Part shown: positions 20,601-31,665 of the stretch, piece by piece
Numbering within the stretch: the stretch's first letter is position 1
Layout: each line of letters begins with the position of its first letter
NCBI GenBank assembly: GCA_012862575.1
Contig: BLSF01000021.1
Location: 248,001 to 312,000 of the forward strand
Length of the DNA stretch: 64,000 nucleotides
From: Parietichytrium sp. I65-24A
Lineage: Eukaryota; Sar; Bigyra; Thraustochytrida; Thraustochytriidae
Reading direction: 5' to 3'
Position numbers and translations under genes: made by a program
The notes under the pieces: model-generated
Database searches by the model: none
Told to the model about the DNA's origin: nothing
What the model saw: the letters and a program-made list of their open reading frames with translations, nothing else

Positions 20601-21874
20601 ACCGTTCTTCAACTCCTTGACGTACGCTGCTTCTCTTGTGACCTGCCAGATTTGAACCGCAGGATTCAGTACTTACACTGTAATCTGTTCTGTCCTGGTA
20701 TGTTTCAGGCTTTCAGGCACATTCAGAAGGCTCTGGTAAACACATAACGAGTGCAACGTCGTTCTGCGTCTCAGATTCTTCACGCGGAGCAAGTCAAATC
20801 TGAAAACTGGAATCTGAGTTGAGAATGGAGATTTTCCAGATCTTCTTTCGGAGGGCCTGCTACGGTATGGTAAGCCTTGGTCCAACATTCACCTCAGGTC
20901 TGAGGAGCGTCAACCACCGACCCTCTTGCAAGTACGAAACTTGTGAAACTCTGCGTCGTTTGTGATGCATGCTTGCTCGACCGTAGTGTGTGAGCTACGC
21001 TCTAGCTTCGTTCCGAGTGGCAGAGCGCAGTCGAAGATGTCGTTCTTGAATACTGATGATACAAATACCCTCTTTCTCGCGCCCCTACCTTGCAACGATA
21101 ACCCCTTCCTGATCTGTGACTCCATGATTAGAAAGAGCTTTCCCCTTCCTCCTTCTCCTCCTCGGCGGCGGAAGAAGAAGAAAGAGGGTGGAGGAGGAGG
21201 AAGAAGAAGGAAGGAGGGGAGGAGGAAGGGGAGTCAAGATAAGCAAAACTGTAGGGGAGACATCTTTTTCCAACGGCCGATGTGGCCTGACAGGAGTTTG
21301 CCCAAATCCTAGTGCATTTGTGCAAAGCCTGAAATATCAAGTACTAGTGCTGATGTGGGAAAAGCTTGTAGCACTCTTCGGCGATTTTTCCAAAGACCCT
21401 TTCTTCCCTCCACTTCTTGATCCTCTTGCTTTGCTCCCAATGCTCTCATCAACTGCTGGTGCAACTTTACAGTGTAAGAGCTAGCCTAACTTATTTTCGT
21501 CCCACTGACATCGCTGATGATTTGATCACTCTCTCTCTCGCGCAGTATGTCTCCCTCTAATCCACGTTATAGGCCGTAGTCAGATTTATTTGATACTAAG
21601 TAGTAGTGTAGTAAGCATGGCTGACTTTAGTGGCGATGTCCGTCACTGGCCGAAATGCAACGGTAAAAGAAACCCTGTCAACCAAAGAATTTTTCTTCCA
21701 CCCGATAGATCCGGAAGTTCCGGGTGGAGGAGGTGACAATAAAGTTGTGAAGTTCTGTGTTTGTAATGTCATTCCCGGATAAAGCATTGGTGCTGGCTGT
21801 GATTACAGGTCTTTGGCTTGCAGGCAGGGCAAGGGGCCGGTCTTGTGAACGATGGAATAGCCTGTCTCGAGGTC

Positions 21875-21976
21875 CGAGATCAGAGATTTGAGATCCGAGA
21901 TCGAAGACGAGAGATCAGAGATGAGAGATCAGAGATCAGAGATTAGAGATTAGAGATCAGAGATCAGAGATGAGAG
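21875..21976 (+). repeat. Degenerate array of GAGATCA / GAGATGA heptamers
   Basis: Around a dozen copies of a 7-bp word (gagatca, gagatta, gagatga and variants) run head to tail. The GAGATGA version is the reverse complement of the TCATCTC word repeated at 17150-17236. Confidence 0.85.
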
Positions 21977-23921
21977 GAGAAGAGTTTTGTGGTCATTCGA
22001 GAACAACTAAATATTATTTGAGAACTCGCCTACCCTGGACGCTGTTGATTCGATATTTCTTCCCCGAAGTGCAAGCCAGCAATCACCATCTTCTAATGTA
22101 AGTCCTTGGTAATTCAGATCGAGAGTTTCTCAATTAGGTTTCAATTTGGCAACCTCGCGAATGGTTTGACGTCCGTATTCTCGGCCATTCTCTGCCGTGG
22201 TTTAGGCCCAGTTTTCGTCAATTTGTATTGTATTTTGATCGACGATTGATTGTGCTCTTGAAAAGACAGTGAGCGATCGATTGGTGAAACTCACAGGCAG
22301 TGAAGAAGAACCTTGGCTGTAGGCCTTTTTAAACCTGCTTTCCGCTTAGGTGGCTCTTCAACTTCGTATGCAGCCGCCTGTCAACAAAGGCTGAGCAAGA
22401 CTTGTATTCGACAGTGGCATTTCATCGACTTTAATGTAAAAAACCAAGCAAACGAAGGATCAAGTCTTGATTTGTCTTGTAAAGTGCCAGGACTTCTCTC
22501 AGAAGAATAGTTCCGGTACGAGCGTCCAGGTCCGACTGTTCTCAATCCAAACCAATCCAAACTACTGCTCTCCCGGAAAGAAGGAAGGAAGGAAGCCAAA
22601 TGCTATACTTGGCTCTCAGGGCCCTCACCTATAACAACATTCATTGCCCCCACCTGTGCTTGCTTGCATGCTTTGGACGTTTTACGAAACGCAGCTCAAA
22701 AGAAAAGTTTTCACCCTCACTGTGCTTCGCTCGAGCGCTGGAATGAGACAACTAGCCACAGGCCCTTCTGTGGACACACGAAAGGAGAGGGGCGCTTCAA
22801 GTTGCAGGTTGGAGCAAGGTCGAAGCGGGGCACAAAACCAAAACAAAACCAAAACGTTGCTGTAGGAGTACTAGTATCACACGGTAAGATGGTGGTTTGT
22901 TGTTTATGCGTCTAAGAAACACTTCATCCGCAAAAGATTATGCTTTCCTCAAAAACATGAAAGACCGCCAGCTCCTCACGTTGCTACGTTGCGCAGTGCA
23001 GAGAGGTTCGCATCGGCGAGTGTTTGCCTGGTGAGAGGCAGACCGAGAGCTAGTACTGAGTACTGAGTACTGAGCACTGTGTGCTGTGTGCCGTTCCTGG
23101 CTGGTATGTCTGGTACGGTGGAAGAAGCGAGTGAAATCAGTGTCGTTAGCCTGCGACTTGAACGTGCCTGACCCGGCCCACCTTCGGGAAAACCGTTACT
23201 CGGACTTGTCACTCGCACTTGGTACTTGGCAAAGGCGCAGGCCTTACTTCCTCCTTTTCTTTCTTCCTTTCTTCCTTTCTTCCTCTCTCCTGGCACGTGC
23301 ATCATTCAAGGGTTGAACATGAGAAACGAACTCTTCTCCTCCTCTTTCCTCACTTGCTCCCTTCCCTTTCTCCGTCCGCCATCTATCTCTTCGACTCAAC
23401 TCGCGCTCCGTTAAAATTTGCAAGTCTTGAATTCGCAAGTTTCAACCCTCAACTCGAACGCAGGAGACAAATTTCCTTTTTTCTTTCTTCGATTTATTTT
23501 TCAACTCTATTCTGTTCGGCTGCCTTTTCTTTTCTTTGGCGAGAACAACGCAAGTTAAATTAAATCCTTACTTCTCGCAGTCACAGCGAGAGAGCTGCGA
23601 GAGAGAGAGACAGAGAAGCGGGCGAGCAAGAACGTGAGGGGTAGCCGCGAGTGGCTGCCACGCGCTGCGCGATACTGCGTGTCGGAATGTCCCAAGTTGC
23701 GAGCGTTTGCTGCTTCGTAAGTGCAGTAGCCGCGCTCAAGCGCAAGACGTTCGTTGCGCTGCGTAACGTAGTTACAGGCTCGGTGAGGTGAGTGAGTCAG
23801 TGCCACGCCAGCCAGCCTAACTTCATTCAGTACTTGCGCGCCATGAGGAGTGAGCCACTCAGGGACTGGAGAGCGCGCAACTGCAGTGCAGGACTTGGCA
23901 GTGCAGTACGACGAGAGTTTC

Positions 23922-24000
23922 GTTCTCGTGATGATCTTTTCAACGTTTTCCGTTCTGTTCTGTTCTCGTGATGATCTTTTCAACGTTTTCCGTTCTGTTC
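23922..24000 (+). repeat. 40-bp tandem duplication
   Basis: Two copies in tandem, identical over the 39 bp that can be compared; the second ends where a G replaces T. Recent duplication in otherwise unique sequence. Confidence 0.93.
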
Positions 24001-24135
24001 GGTTTCGTTTCCTTTTTTCTTATTTTTTTTCGGTTTCGTATTCAAAGTCAATGAAGATGCCGATCCATCAAAGCATCGAAGGTCTGAGATGGTTGGTATG
24101 GCAGCTGTCATTGGCAAACTCCCTCGTGTTGTGCA

Positions 24136-24153
24136 TGTGTGTGTGTGTGTGTG
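24136..24153 (+). repeat. (TG)n microsatellite
   Basis: Nine TG units followed by GAGTGAGAGAG sequence. Confidence 0.9.
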
Positions 24154-25849
24154 AGTGAGAGAGTGAGAGTCCGAGAATTGACCCACCCCTCGAAGAAAGG
24201 AGCGATGTTCAAAATTCAGCAAAACCTCACACATCTCCATCACAATACCGAACACTTATCCCTGTACTTGTCTTGCATCTTCTTCCAAATACTCACATCA
24301 GCTCCTGCATTCCACTCCACTGCACTTCGCGACTTCTTGTCTCCGAGCGAATAAGACCTCACTTGACACAATCCTTTGCGCGGCCAAGTCTTGAATCGCA
24401 GATGCGCCCTCGCTAGCGTGCAGGCCCGACAACCCCATTCAAGTGTTGGGCACGGCGGTGTGCTCTCATTCTACAGTGGCAAAAGAGAAGCTCGTTCGTC
24501 GCGAGTTGATTGATTTTGATTGACAGTGAATGTGAATTTAATTGCGCGCGAGCTGCCGACATTGGTAAGAGCAGAGCTGTTTGGATGCGGGTCGGGAATG
24601 ATTTGGTGGATCTTGAATGCTATTGTAACAGTGCGACGCGTCGCGATCCGAGCGATGAGCTTTGCGAAGAGGAGTCCCAGTCACGAATCAAATTGTCTAA
24701 TTTATTCCAATCCAACTGCCGAACTATTGCAAAGGCAGAGCAACAAAACTAGCCAGGCATTCGTTCAATTTTATTTATTCATACGTTTGTTCGCCGTTTC
24801 CAAAATATTGAACCAGAGCAAGTGCAAATGCAACCACTGAAACCTCTCTTCTCGCCTAAACCCAAACATGTGTTTATTAAATTGAAACTTTAGCCCCGGA
24901 CAGCGCCTTGTTCCCACACAAATCAAATCAGATCAGAGAAAGCTTTATGGAAAAAATTCAAAACAAGGAAAAATCTTGACCAACTCGCCTCGCTTTGTGC
25001 AATCAGCCGAGGTTTTACAGTTGATGAGACACAACAGGATTGTCTTCTTCACACAGTCGCACGAGTGCCAACCATGGCTGTCCTGGGTCCCAGATTTCAG
25101 TTGTAGTCAGTCATACCATTCGCGTGGCTCACACATCAATGGACCTCACTGTCAATTCCATTCTATTCCAGCACCTCGCAGAGCAGCGGGGGCCATTCCC
25201 AGCTCTCTTCCAGCTTCCACAGAAAAGAGACATACGCTTTTGTAGTCCGTCGCCCCGAATGCGTCTTTATGTGTTCTCTTTCGTCCAGTCCACTCATGTC
25301 CACTCACACGACAATTGGGTTGGTCGTTCTAAAAACAAAAACCACACTCCTGCAAATCTTGTAATTCCTACCTCGACAACAACCAGAGTGAGGCAAGCTC
25401 AAGTTGTTGAAGCAACGTTGGGAACGTTGAGAGTGAAGGCAGCTTTCGCAGTGTGTTGGGGTGTATCTGATCTGAGGAGAACATAAAAGAGCGGCCGATT
25501 GCTGGTTGCTAGTCGAAGTACGCTCCTCTCTCTTCTCTTCCCTTCCCCACTCCGGGCCTGCCTCGACCTCATGTGTCGCTGGTGGAAAATTATTGAGCTG
25601 ACTTTTCTGTTGAGGCGTTGGAATGATTGCGACACACATGCAAACTCCAAAGCTGGTAGCGGGTACTAAAAGATGAAATGTTTTTGGGGGGCTTAGAATC
25701 AAAATGGAAAGGAAAGGAAATGACGCAGTGAGAGAGAGATCTGTTCGCGCAAATTATCTGTCGTAGGGAAATTTAAAAATCTCTTGCCAGTTGACACAAT
25801 GCGGCAGCGCGAGGCGGGCGGCTGATGTCGGCGGACTATTCAGCGGAAC

Positions 25850-27301
25850 TTAGTCTGCGAACAAATCATGCATGATTATATCTGCTTTGTACGCGCCTGG
25901 TCGAATCTCCAAAACGTTGTGAAGGGGAACCTCAAGGTGCGGCACCTTTTCACTGGGGGTCCCGAGAAAGTAGCCCATAAGAGCGCGTATGCAGGCCTGA
26001 TGGCTAATAATTAGCACATCGTATCTCAACCGCTCCATGTCCAGCACCAAAGGGTTGAGTCGGTTGATCACATCGACATATGACTCCCCCATCGGGTAGC
26101 GGTAGACGAGCTTGTGCCTTTGACGTGCTTTATACTCGTCAGGGTATTCTTCCTCGATCTCCGCGTAGGTCATGCCTTCGCAGAGGCCCGCGTTGATTTC
26201 GTTGAGCTGATTGGTGTGCAGGACATGTACATCATCGTCACCAAGCTCCTTAAAAGGCTTGGCAGTGTCCAGAGCTCGCTTCAGGAGACTTGTTGCAACC
26301 ATGAGCCGCTCGCCGGCGTCGTCGCGCTTAGCAAGCTCGGGGTCTTGAGCCGGGCGGTCCTTTCTCATATCTTGGATGAACTCATACAGTCTCCGCGAAT
26401 ACTCCGCCCCTTTCTCAGTGAGGTCAGAATCTCCTCCGAGGCGCCCTGCGATATTGTCTTCGGACTCGCCATGTCTTGTCAAAAAAATTCGGCGCTTGTT
26501 GATGTGGAAGTTTTGAAGAATGGTTACAATTTGGCTGAGCAAAAAGCCGTAGCATCGGTTCACGATCACCTTTTGACCGACGTTGAATAACTTGATATAA
26601 CTTAGATTGTCACCTTCCTCGCCGTGCCCGACAGGCTCGTACACTGCTTCGTATTCGCGAACCCGTTCCTTGAAGTCCTTGAGCGCGATCTTGGGGTCCA
26701 TGCCCTTGTAGTCGTCATTGCCCAGCTTCATATGATAATTCGCGTTCAGGATTGTCTCGTCATCGCAAATGGACTCGACGAATATTGGTGCCGGAAGCCC
26801 AGCTTCTTTGCACCACGCAGTTACCTTGCTGCGCCGATTGCACGTGGTGTTGGTTGCATCAAAGACTGCGACGTGGCCACCGTCCTTCAGCCAGGCCACT
26901 AAATCGTCAAAAGTCATTTTCGCGATGTTTTCCCTCGCTGCCGATTCTCCCGAGAAAAAGTTGGCAGTTTGCCCGCCACCGTCCATCAGCTCGCGCCTCT
27001 TGTTCCCTGCATTAAACTCCCTGCACGTGAATCCTCGCCACTGCAGGTAACGCACGAGCTTGTGGGTAATGTACGACTTGCCCCTCGCCGGCAAACCCAC
27101 CATCACGAGGCACAGAGGCGTGCCCGCAATGTTGGCGAGCTGTCTCGGGATCATCCGCGTGCCGCCGGGGGACGCCTGCCCGCTAGATGTGTCCGCCGAG
27201 TCTGTGCTGCTGAACATTCCTCCGTCCGCCACGGGCATTCTATTGGCAGGGCTGCTGCCTCTGCGACGTTCTGTGTTGCGCAACCTTTTGAAAAACTGCA
27301 T
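25850..27301 (-). CDS. PFKFB: Bifunctional 6-phosphofructo-2-kinase / fructose-2,6-bisphosphatase
   Basis: 483 residues from an ATG at 27301. It makes and breaks fructose 2,6-bisphosphate, the cytosolic switch between glycolysis and gluconeogenesis. The kinase half has a Walker A GLPARGKS (69-76), the FNAGNKRRE substrate loop and FDATNTT. The bisphosphatase half has the histidine-phosphatase motif LTRHGES (catalytic His277), NEINAGLCEGMTY (Glu375), RYPMGESYVDVI and ISHQACIRALMGYFLG (His434). All catalytic residues of both halves are present, so both activities are likely. The 50-residue N-terminus is Ser-rich and could be regulatory. There is no long C-terminal extension of the kind that carries AMPK/PKA sites in some animal isoforms. 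No intron. Confidence 0.96.
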   Translation of the reverse strand: MQFFKRLRNTERRRGSSPANRMPVADGGMFSSTDSADTSSGQASPGGTRMIPRQLANIAGTPLCLVMVGLPARGKSYITHKLVRYLQWRGFTCREFNAGNKRRELMDGGGQTANFFSGESAARENIAKMTFDDLVAWLKDGGHVAVFDATNTTCNRRSKVTAWCKEAGLPAPIFVESICDDETILNANYHMKLGNDDYKGMDPKIALKDFKERVREYEAVYEPVGHGEEGDNLSYIKLFNVGQKVIVNRCYGFLLSQIVTILQNFHINKRRIFLTRHGESEDNIAGRLGGDSDLTEKGAEYSRRLYEFIQDMRKDRPAQDPELAKRDDAGERLMVATSLLKRALDTAKPFKELGDDDVHVLHTNQLNEINAGLCEGMTYAEIEEEYPDEYKARQRHKLVYRYPMGESYVDVINRLNPLVLDMERLRYDVLIISHQACIRALMGYFLGTPSEKVPHLEVPLHNVLEIRPGAYKADIIMHDLFAD

Positions 27302-27817
27302 CCCTGAGCTGACGCACGAGCTTCAAACTCCACCACCTCCTCCTGTCCACTGTCCACTGTCCCAGTCCCAAACCCTCCAACGCTGCTGCGCCTTCCACAA
27401 TTCTCCTTCCGCTCCAGAATGCCTCAGGATATCTGCGCGTCGCGTCGCGCTCAGTTGCCAATGCCTCTTTGGGCTCGCTGTTATACCGGTTGATGCATTG
27501 CACTGACAGTGAGTGTGGACACATACTTTACGATTACGACCTTTCGTTTCTTCGTTCAACTTGTTCACTATCAATCAGATTAAAAGGATATGCCGGACCA
27601 GCCTGAGGTGCTAAAAGTTATTGGCACTGATTCTTGCAAGTGCAAAAAGGGAAAGCTTGTCTTCGGCTTCTGTCTCTTCCATGTCTTCTGAGTCTTCTGT
27701 TAATTTGGAAGGATGAGCCTAAACACATCGAAATTCTACATGAGCCAGTCAAAAGAGAGGAAGGAAGGAATGAAGGAAGGAAGGAACGATGGAATGAGTG
27801 AAGCCGAGGTCAAAAGA

Positions 27818-27825
27818 TGACGTCA
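27818..27825. promoter_or_regulatory. CRE-like palindrome TGACGTCA upstream of PFKFB
   Basis: Perfect 8-bp CREB/ATF (bZIP) consensus about 520 bp upstream of the PFKFB start. An 8-bp match can occur by chance, so function is inference. Two more exact copies occur in other promoters of this window (51331 and 62714). Confidence 0.3.
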
Positions 27826-28424
27826 GGTCACATGTCTGTGTTTTTACTTTGTTTTGCTATGTTTCTGTTTTGTTTCATCCATCGATCCCTGGTGAACTGG
27901 CACGACAGCTCGTGGCGCGACCAACCACGAAGCGCGAGTTCGCACACCTGTCTTCTCACCGTGGATTGCAAATTGGTGGAGTGAAACGAAAAGATCGAAA
28001 GAAAGAAAGACAGGAAATGACAGGAAGAACGCAAGAGTTGGTTGGTAATCGTTCTGAGGTTGCTGGCGGCGGTGAAATGAGTGCCCAAGTGGACCAACCT
28101 GATATGGTTAGCAAGGCTCGGTGAGCTGAAGATTTGGCTTCTTCATTCGGAAACAGGATTCGCACTGTCAACGATGCGCTCTCGCAGCGTTTGTTTTTTA
28201 AGAGCAGATCAGAACTTTTGATTCGCCTCGTTGCTGGGAACGACTCGCCATCTTTTCGAGAGAACAGCGACCATGAAAGTGGTCACTCGTTGACTTCCAC
28301 CTTGAAATGCGAATCTCTCCTTGCTCACTCCTCGGAGCAGCGTTCGGGGCTCTTAGACAGCATAGGTCTGTTCTGTCAGTTCCGTCTGCAGCTGGAAGTC
28401 AAGCGGACGACAAGTGCCCGCGGG

Positions 28425-28440
28425 CAGTACTCGAGTACTG
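28425..28440. repeat. 16-bp perfect palindrome
   Basis: CAGTACTCGAGTACTG reads the same on both strands. It is one of several AGTACT-based palindromes in the intergenic DNA. Confidence 0.9.
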
Positions 28441-29867
28441 GTACAGTACTCGCCGACTGCCAACGCATGTTTCCGAGCAGCTCTGACTATGGAATCTTTG
28501 GCGTCATTGGCTGCGTAGGCAGCATCATCTAACGCCATGAACGGCGATTTGGAGAAATGGTCCGACGGGAATCTTGGTCAATTGCCACTCCAGTGCGTTG
28601 CTCGAGTGCTGTGCCACAAAGTTTACGATGTGCATGTGCATCTGGCGCCCAACGTTGACTGTGAGTAGCTTGTTGACTCTGCACTTCTGAGTTGTTGCGT
28701 TCGGAGGCTCTGGCAGACGAGGAGGCTAAGCTCGATTGATCGTCAGTGAAGCAACTTTGAAAGATACAGCAGTACCGGTACTTGTGCCTTCGCGCCATGT
28801 CCAGACAGTCCAGACAGTCCAGACTCCCGAACGAACAGTTGTTGGCATAGCTGAAAATGAAATTAAAATGAAATGAGCCAAGTCGTTTTTCATCTTGCGC
28901 TGTGCTAGCGAGCCAGCTCAGCTGCGGTACTAGTACAAGATATCACCACAATGTCCACATCAAACACCATCCTCGTCATCCTCGTCTTCGAACCTAGCTA
29001 GCTAGAGCGCCTCTACAGTGTCACGAGTTGGCAAAAGTATCTGCCTCACTTGCTTTGACTGTGTTATCAAATGTCAACTAATTACTTCGCTTCAGAACGA
29101 AAATCAAGGGGAAAAAAAGAAAGTGCTCGTAATTCGTCCTCCTGCTCCTCCCTGCACACACTCCTTTCATCACCTCGCTCTTTCTACCCACCCAGTAGAT
29201 CACTGCTAGTAAGTCCAACTCGGCCAACACCAACACTAAGCATTAACCCACTGCTCCAACTGGCATCAGCTTAGCATTCAGACTAAGGGCACTACGCCTA
29301 TTTACACCGCTGGTGCTATTGCACTGGGTAAATGAAGGTTATGAGGCATAGTCTTAAGGTTTATAGCGTATCCATTGTGTAGGACCGCGAACACACACTT
29401 GGAAGGGGGACACTTGACTTATAGAAAGAAGTAGACGACTGCAGTAAGGGGCGAGCGTGTGAGTTGGATGGTGGAGTTTGATAGAGATACCAGTAACACT
29501 CTTGTGTATTCCGTGAGAGGTGTGCGGAGGAAAGAACAAGAAATACTTTGATTGACATTGAGAAAGAAACAACTTTTGGGATTGGCTCGTTGCATTCATT
29601 CATTGAACGAAGCACGCGTCTTAAAATTAACACTCGCACTCGCAGTCATGATCTGGCTTCAAAGTTTAGGAGTTTTAGAATTCGCAGTCATGACAGTAAG
29701 TTCATCTCCATTCGACAACCAGAGAGGAAATTACCTATCAGTTCCAGAATCATCGATGACTGCAACTATGAGTCGGCAATGTCCTCATCGTTCTAGTAGA
29801 ATGCAATGCAGGGCACGCTATGGATTTACTAGCAACATTGCAGAGAAGGTGTGTGCCAAGAGGCTCT

Positions 29868-30160
29868 TTCTTTCTTTCTTTCTTTCCTTCTATCTCTCGC
29901 TCCCTCACACACGCACAGACACAAAGACACACACTCTCTCTATCTCTCCCTCCCTCTCTCTCTCTCACCCCCCCCCTCCCTCCTCCTCCCTCCCTCCTCC
30001 TCCTCCTCCTCCTCCTCCTCCTCGTCATCANNNNNNNNNNNNNNNNNACACACGCACACACAACGAACACACACTCTCTCTCTCTCTCCTCCCTCCTCTC
30101 TCTCTCCACCCCCCCTCCCTCTCTCTCTCTCTCTCCCTCCCTCTCTCTCTCACACGCACA
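29868..30160 (+). repeat. CT/CCT-rich microsatellite complex with assembly gap
   Basis: Starts with TTTC units, then CT, ACAC and CCT/CTC runs. A run of 17 Ns sits at 30031-30047, so the true length is unknown. It ends with short repeats of 'atcacatca' near 30160-30185. Confidence 0.95.
30031..30047. other. Run of 17 ambiguous bases (assembly gap)
   Basis: Only Ns in the window. Flanked by CTC repeats on one side and CA repeats on the other, where short reads or polymerase slippage often fail. Confidence 0.99.
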
Positions 30161-30345
30161 ATCACATCAATCACATCAATCACATGCAGAGATTACAGAT
30201 GTAATCTGAGACAGAGCAAGAGGTAGGTGGCGGGCAGATCCCGAACGCCCGCGAATAGAAAGGAGGTTCGCAGCTTGGAGCAAGCGGCAAGCAGGAGAAG
30301 CAGGAGAAGCAGGAAAAGCAAGCAGGGAGCATTTGGAAGAGCAAG

Positions 30346-31665
30346 ATGGGTTGCCTCGAGTCCAAGTTGAACGAAGCCAAGAGCAAGGTCGAGTCCGGCG
30401 ACGCTCTGGCCGCGGCAGCAGACAAAGCGACCGATGCAGCAGCAAAGAAGGCCGTGGACACCGTGGCCGATGCTGCGGAGGAGGTCATCACCGAGAAGGT
30501 GAGCCGCAAGAGCCGCAAGAGCTCCAAGAGGGAGAGCAAGAAGAGCGGAAAGTACGACGACTTCTTGGCAGAGGCAGCTCGCGTGCACGAGGAGAACCCT
30601 GACAACTTGTGCGCCAAGTTCCTCACCAAGGACCTGTTCTACTCGTACACCCCAGAGCAGCAGGAGGTGTTGTACCGCTGCACCAAGACTGGTGTGGAGA
30701 ACCCAGACAGTGGACTCGGAGCGTACGCCATGAAGCCAACCGACTACGAGGTGTTCTCCAAGTTCTTTGACCCCCTCATCCGCGCCTACCACAAGGCCGA
30801 CAAGGGCGCCAAACACGAGACCGACTGGGATGCGTCCAACGTCGGAGACAACGGTGTGCTCGATGTCACTGAGCTCGGCCTCGATGAGCTCTCCATGCGC
30901 GTCCGCGTTGGTCGCAACCTTAAGCAATTCAACCTCCCAGGCATGATGAGCAAGGAGGAGCGCATCGAGTTCGAGAAGACCATGCTCAAGGCCTTCGAGA
31001 AGCTCATTGAAATGCCAGAATATGGCGGCAAGGTGTACTCCCTCACCCCTGACTTTGGCGAGGAGGAGAACCCAAACCTCATCGACGACAAGGAATACAA
31101 GCGCCTGGTCGATGCTCACATCATGTTCAAAGACATGGATGCTGATCCATACCTCAAGAGCGCTGGTATCTCCTCCGACTGGCCATATGGCCGCGGATGC
31201 TACGTCTCCGACGATGAGCAGTTCATCATCTGGTTCGGCGAGGAGGATCAGCTCCGCATCATGTGCATGAAGAAGGGCACCAAATTGAATGAGGTGTTCG
31301 ACCGCCTTCGCGAAGCTCTCACTGTGGTCGAGTCCATCCCAGGACTCGAGTTCGCAACCAGCAAGAAGTACGGCTACGTCACCTCCTGCCCGTCCAACTT
31401 GGGAACAGGCATGCGCGCATCTGTACACATCAAGATCCCAAACCTCACCAAGGACGGCACTGACAAGAAGGCCAAGGCAGTCGCAAAGCCGCTTGGCCTC
31501 AGCGTCCGCGGAACTGGTGGTGAGCACACCCCAATCGGCAAGGACGGCACTGTCGATATCTCCCCATCTGCTCGTCTCTTCATCAAGGAGAAGGACATCA
31601 TCGCCAAGTTGTACGAGGGCATCAAGCTCCTCATGGAGAAGGAGCACGAGGCTGCTGAAGAGTAA
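30346..31665 (+). CDS. Arginine kinase (phosphagen kinase) with MGC lipid-anchor N-terminus
   Basis: 439 residues. Reversibly moves phosphate between ATP and a guanidino compound, buffering ATP. The core (about 70-432) has the arginine-specificity loop DSGLGAYA (121-128), which matches arginine kinases and not creatine kinases. It also has SMRVRVGRN, the catalytic glutamate in GEED (298-301), the reactive cysteine in TSCPSNLGTG (Cys348) and the flexible loop RGTGGEHT (388-395), whose EHT is typical of arginine kinase. The N-terminus starts MGCLESK: Gly2 suits N-myristoylation and Cys3 palmitoylation. About 65 charged, Ala/Lys-rich residues then precede the enzyme, an extension absent from standard ~357-residue arginine kinases. 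This predicts attachment to plasma or flagellar membrane. Codons favour C/G endings (CTC, ATC, AAG), suggesting high expression. Confidence 0.95.
   Translation: MGCLESKLNEAKSKVESGDALAAAADKATDAAAKKAVDTVADAAEEVITEKVSRKSRKSSKRESKKSGKYDDFLAEAARVHEENPDNLCAKFLTKDLFYSYTPEQQEVLYRCTKTGVENPDSGLGAYAMKPTDYEVFSKFFDPLIRAYHKADKGAKHETDWDASNVGDNGVLDVTELGLDELSMRVRVGRNLKQFNLPGMMSKEERIEFEKTMLKAFEKLIEMPEYGGKVYSLTPDFGEEENPNLIDDKEYKRLVDAHIMFKDMDADPYLKSAGISSDWPYGRGCYVSDDEQFIIWFGEEDQLRIMCMKKGTKLNEVFDRLREALTVVESIPGLEFATSKKYGYVTSCPSNLGTGMRASVHIKIPNLTKDGTDKKAKAVAKPLGLSVRGTGGEHTPIGKDGTVDISPSARLFIKEKDIIAKLYEGIKLLMEKEHEAAEE

Larger units (their letters stand above)
16018..25849. other. 9.8-kb stretch without a convincing gene
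   Basis: The longest forward or reverse frames here are about 140 codons, and none has protein-like composition or a recognisable motif. I found no tRNA, rRNA or snRNA signature. Contents seen: a pyrimidine-rich tract (about 17080-17620), TCATCTC-type and GATCAGA-type arrays, purine-rich runs (about 21140-21240), CT-rich runs (23255-23400), a 40-bp tandem duplication, TG repeats, and scattered short palindromes. The left part must hold the 5' flank of the gene starting at 16017. Spliced genes with very small exons, or non-coding transcripts, cannot be excluded by eye. Confidence 0.6.
27302..30345. other. 3-kb divergent intergenic region
   Basis: Between PFKFB (-) and arginine kinase (+), so it carries both promoters. 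No convincing gene. It contains a GGAA/GAAG purine run (about 27755-27790), a TGACGTCA palindrome (27818-27825), a 16-bp perfect palindrome (28425-28440) and the large CT microsatellite with the N gap (29868-30160). Frames over the microsatellite are artefacts of low complexity. Confidence 0.5.

Noticed and set aside
28134-28532. 132-codon forward frame in the PFKFB/arginine kinase gap
   Set aside because: Begins at TTG, Ser-rich without motifs, and contains the 16-bp palindrome; no support as coding.
29552-30226. Long frames (up to 224 codons) over the CT/CCT microsatellite
   Set aside because: Ser/Leu/Pro runs come only from simple repeats, and the frames pass through the N gap; several overlapping frames exist on both strands.
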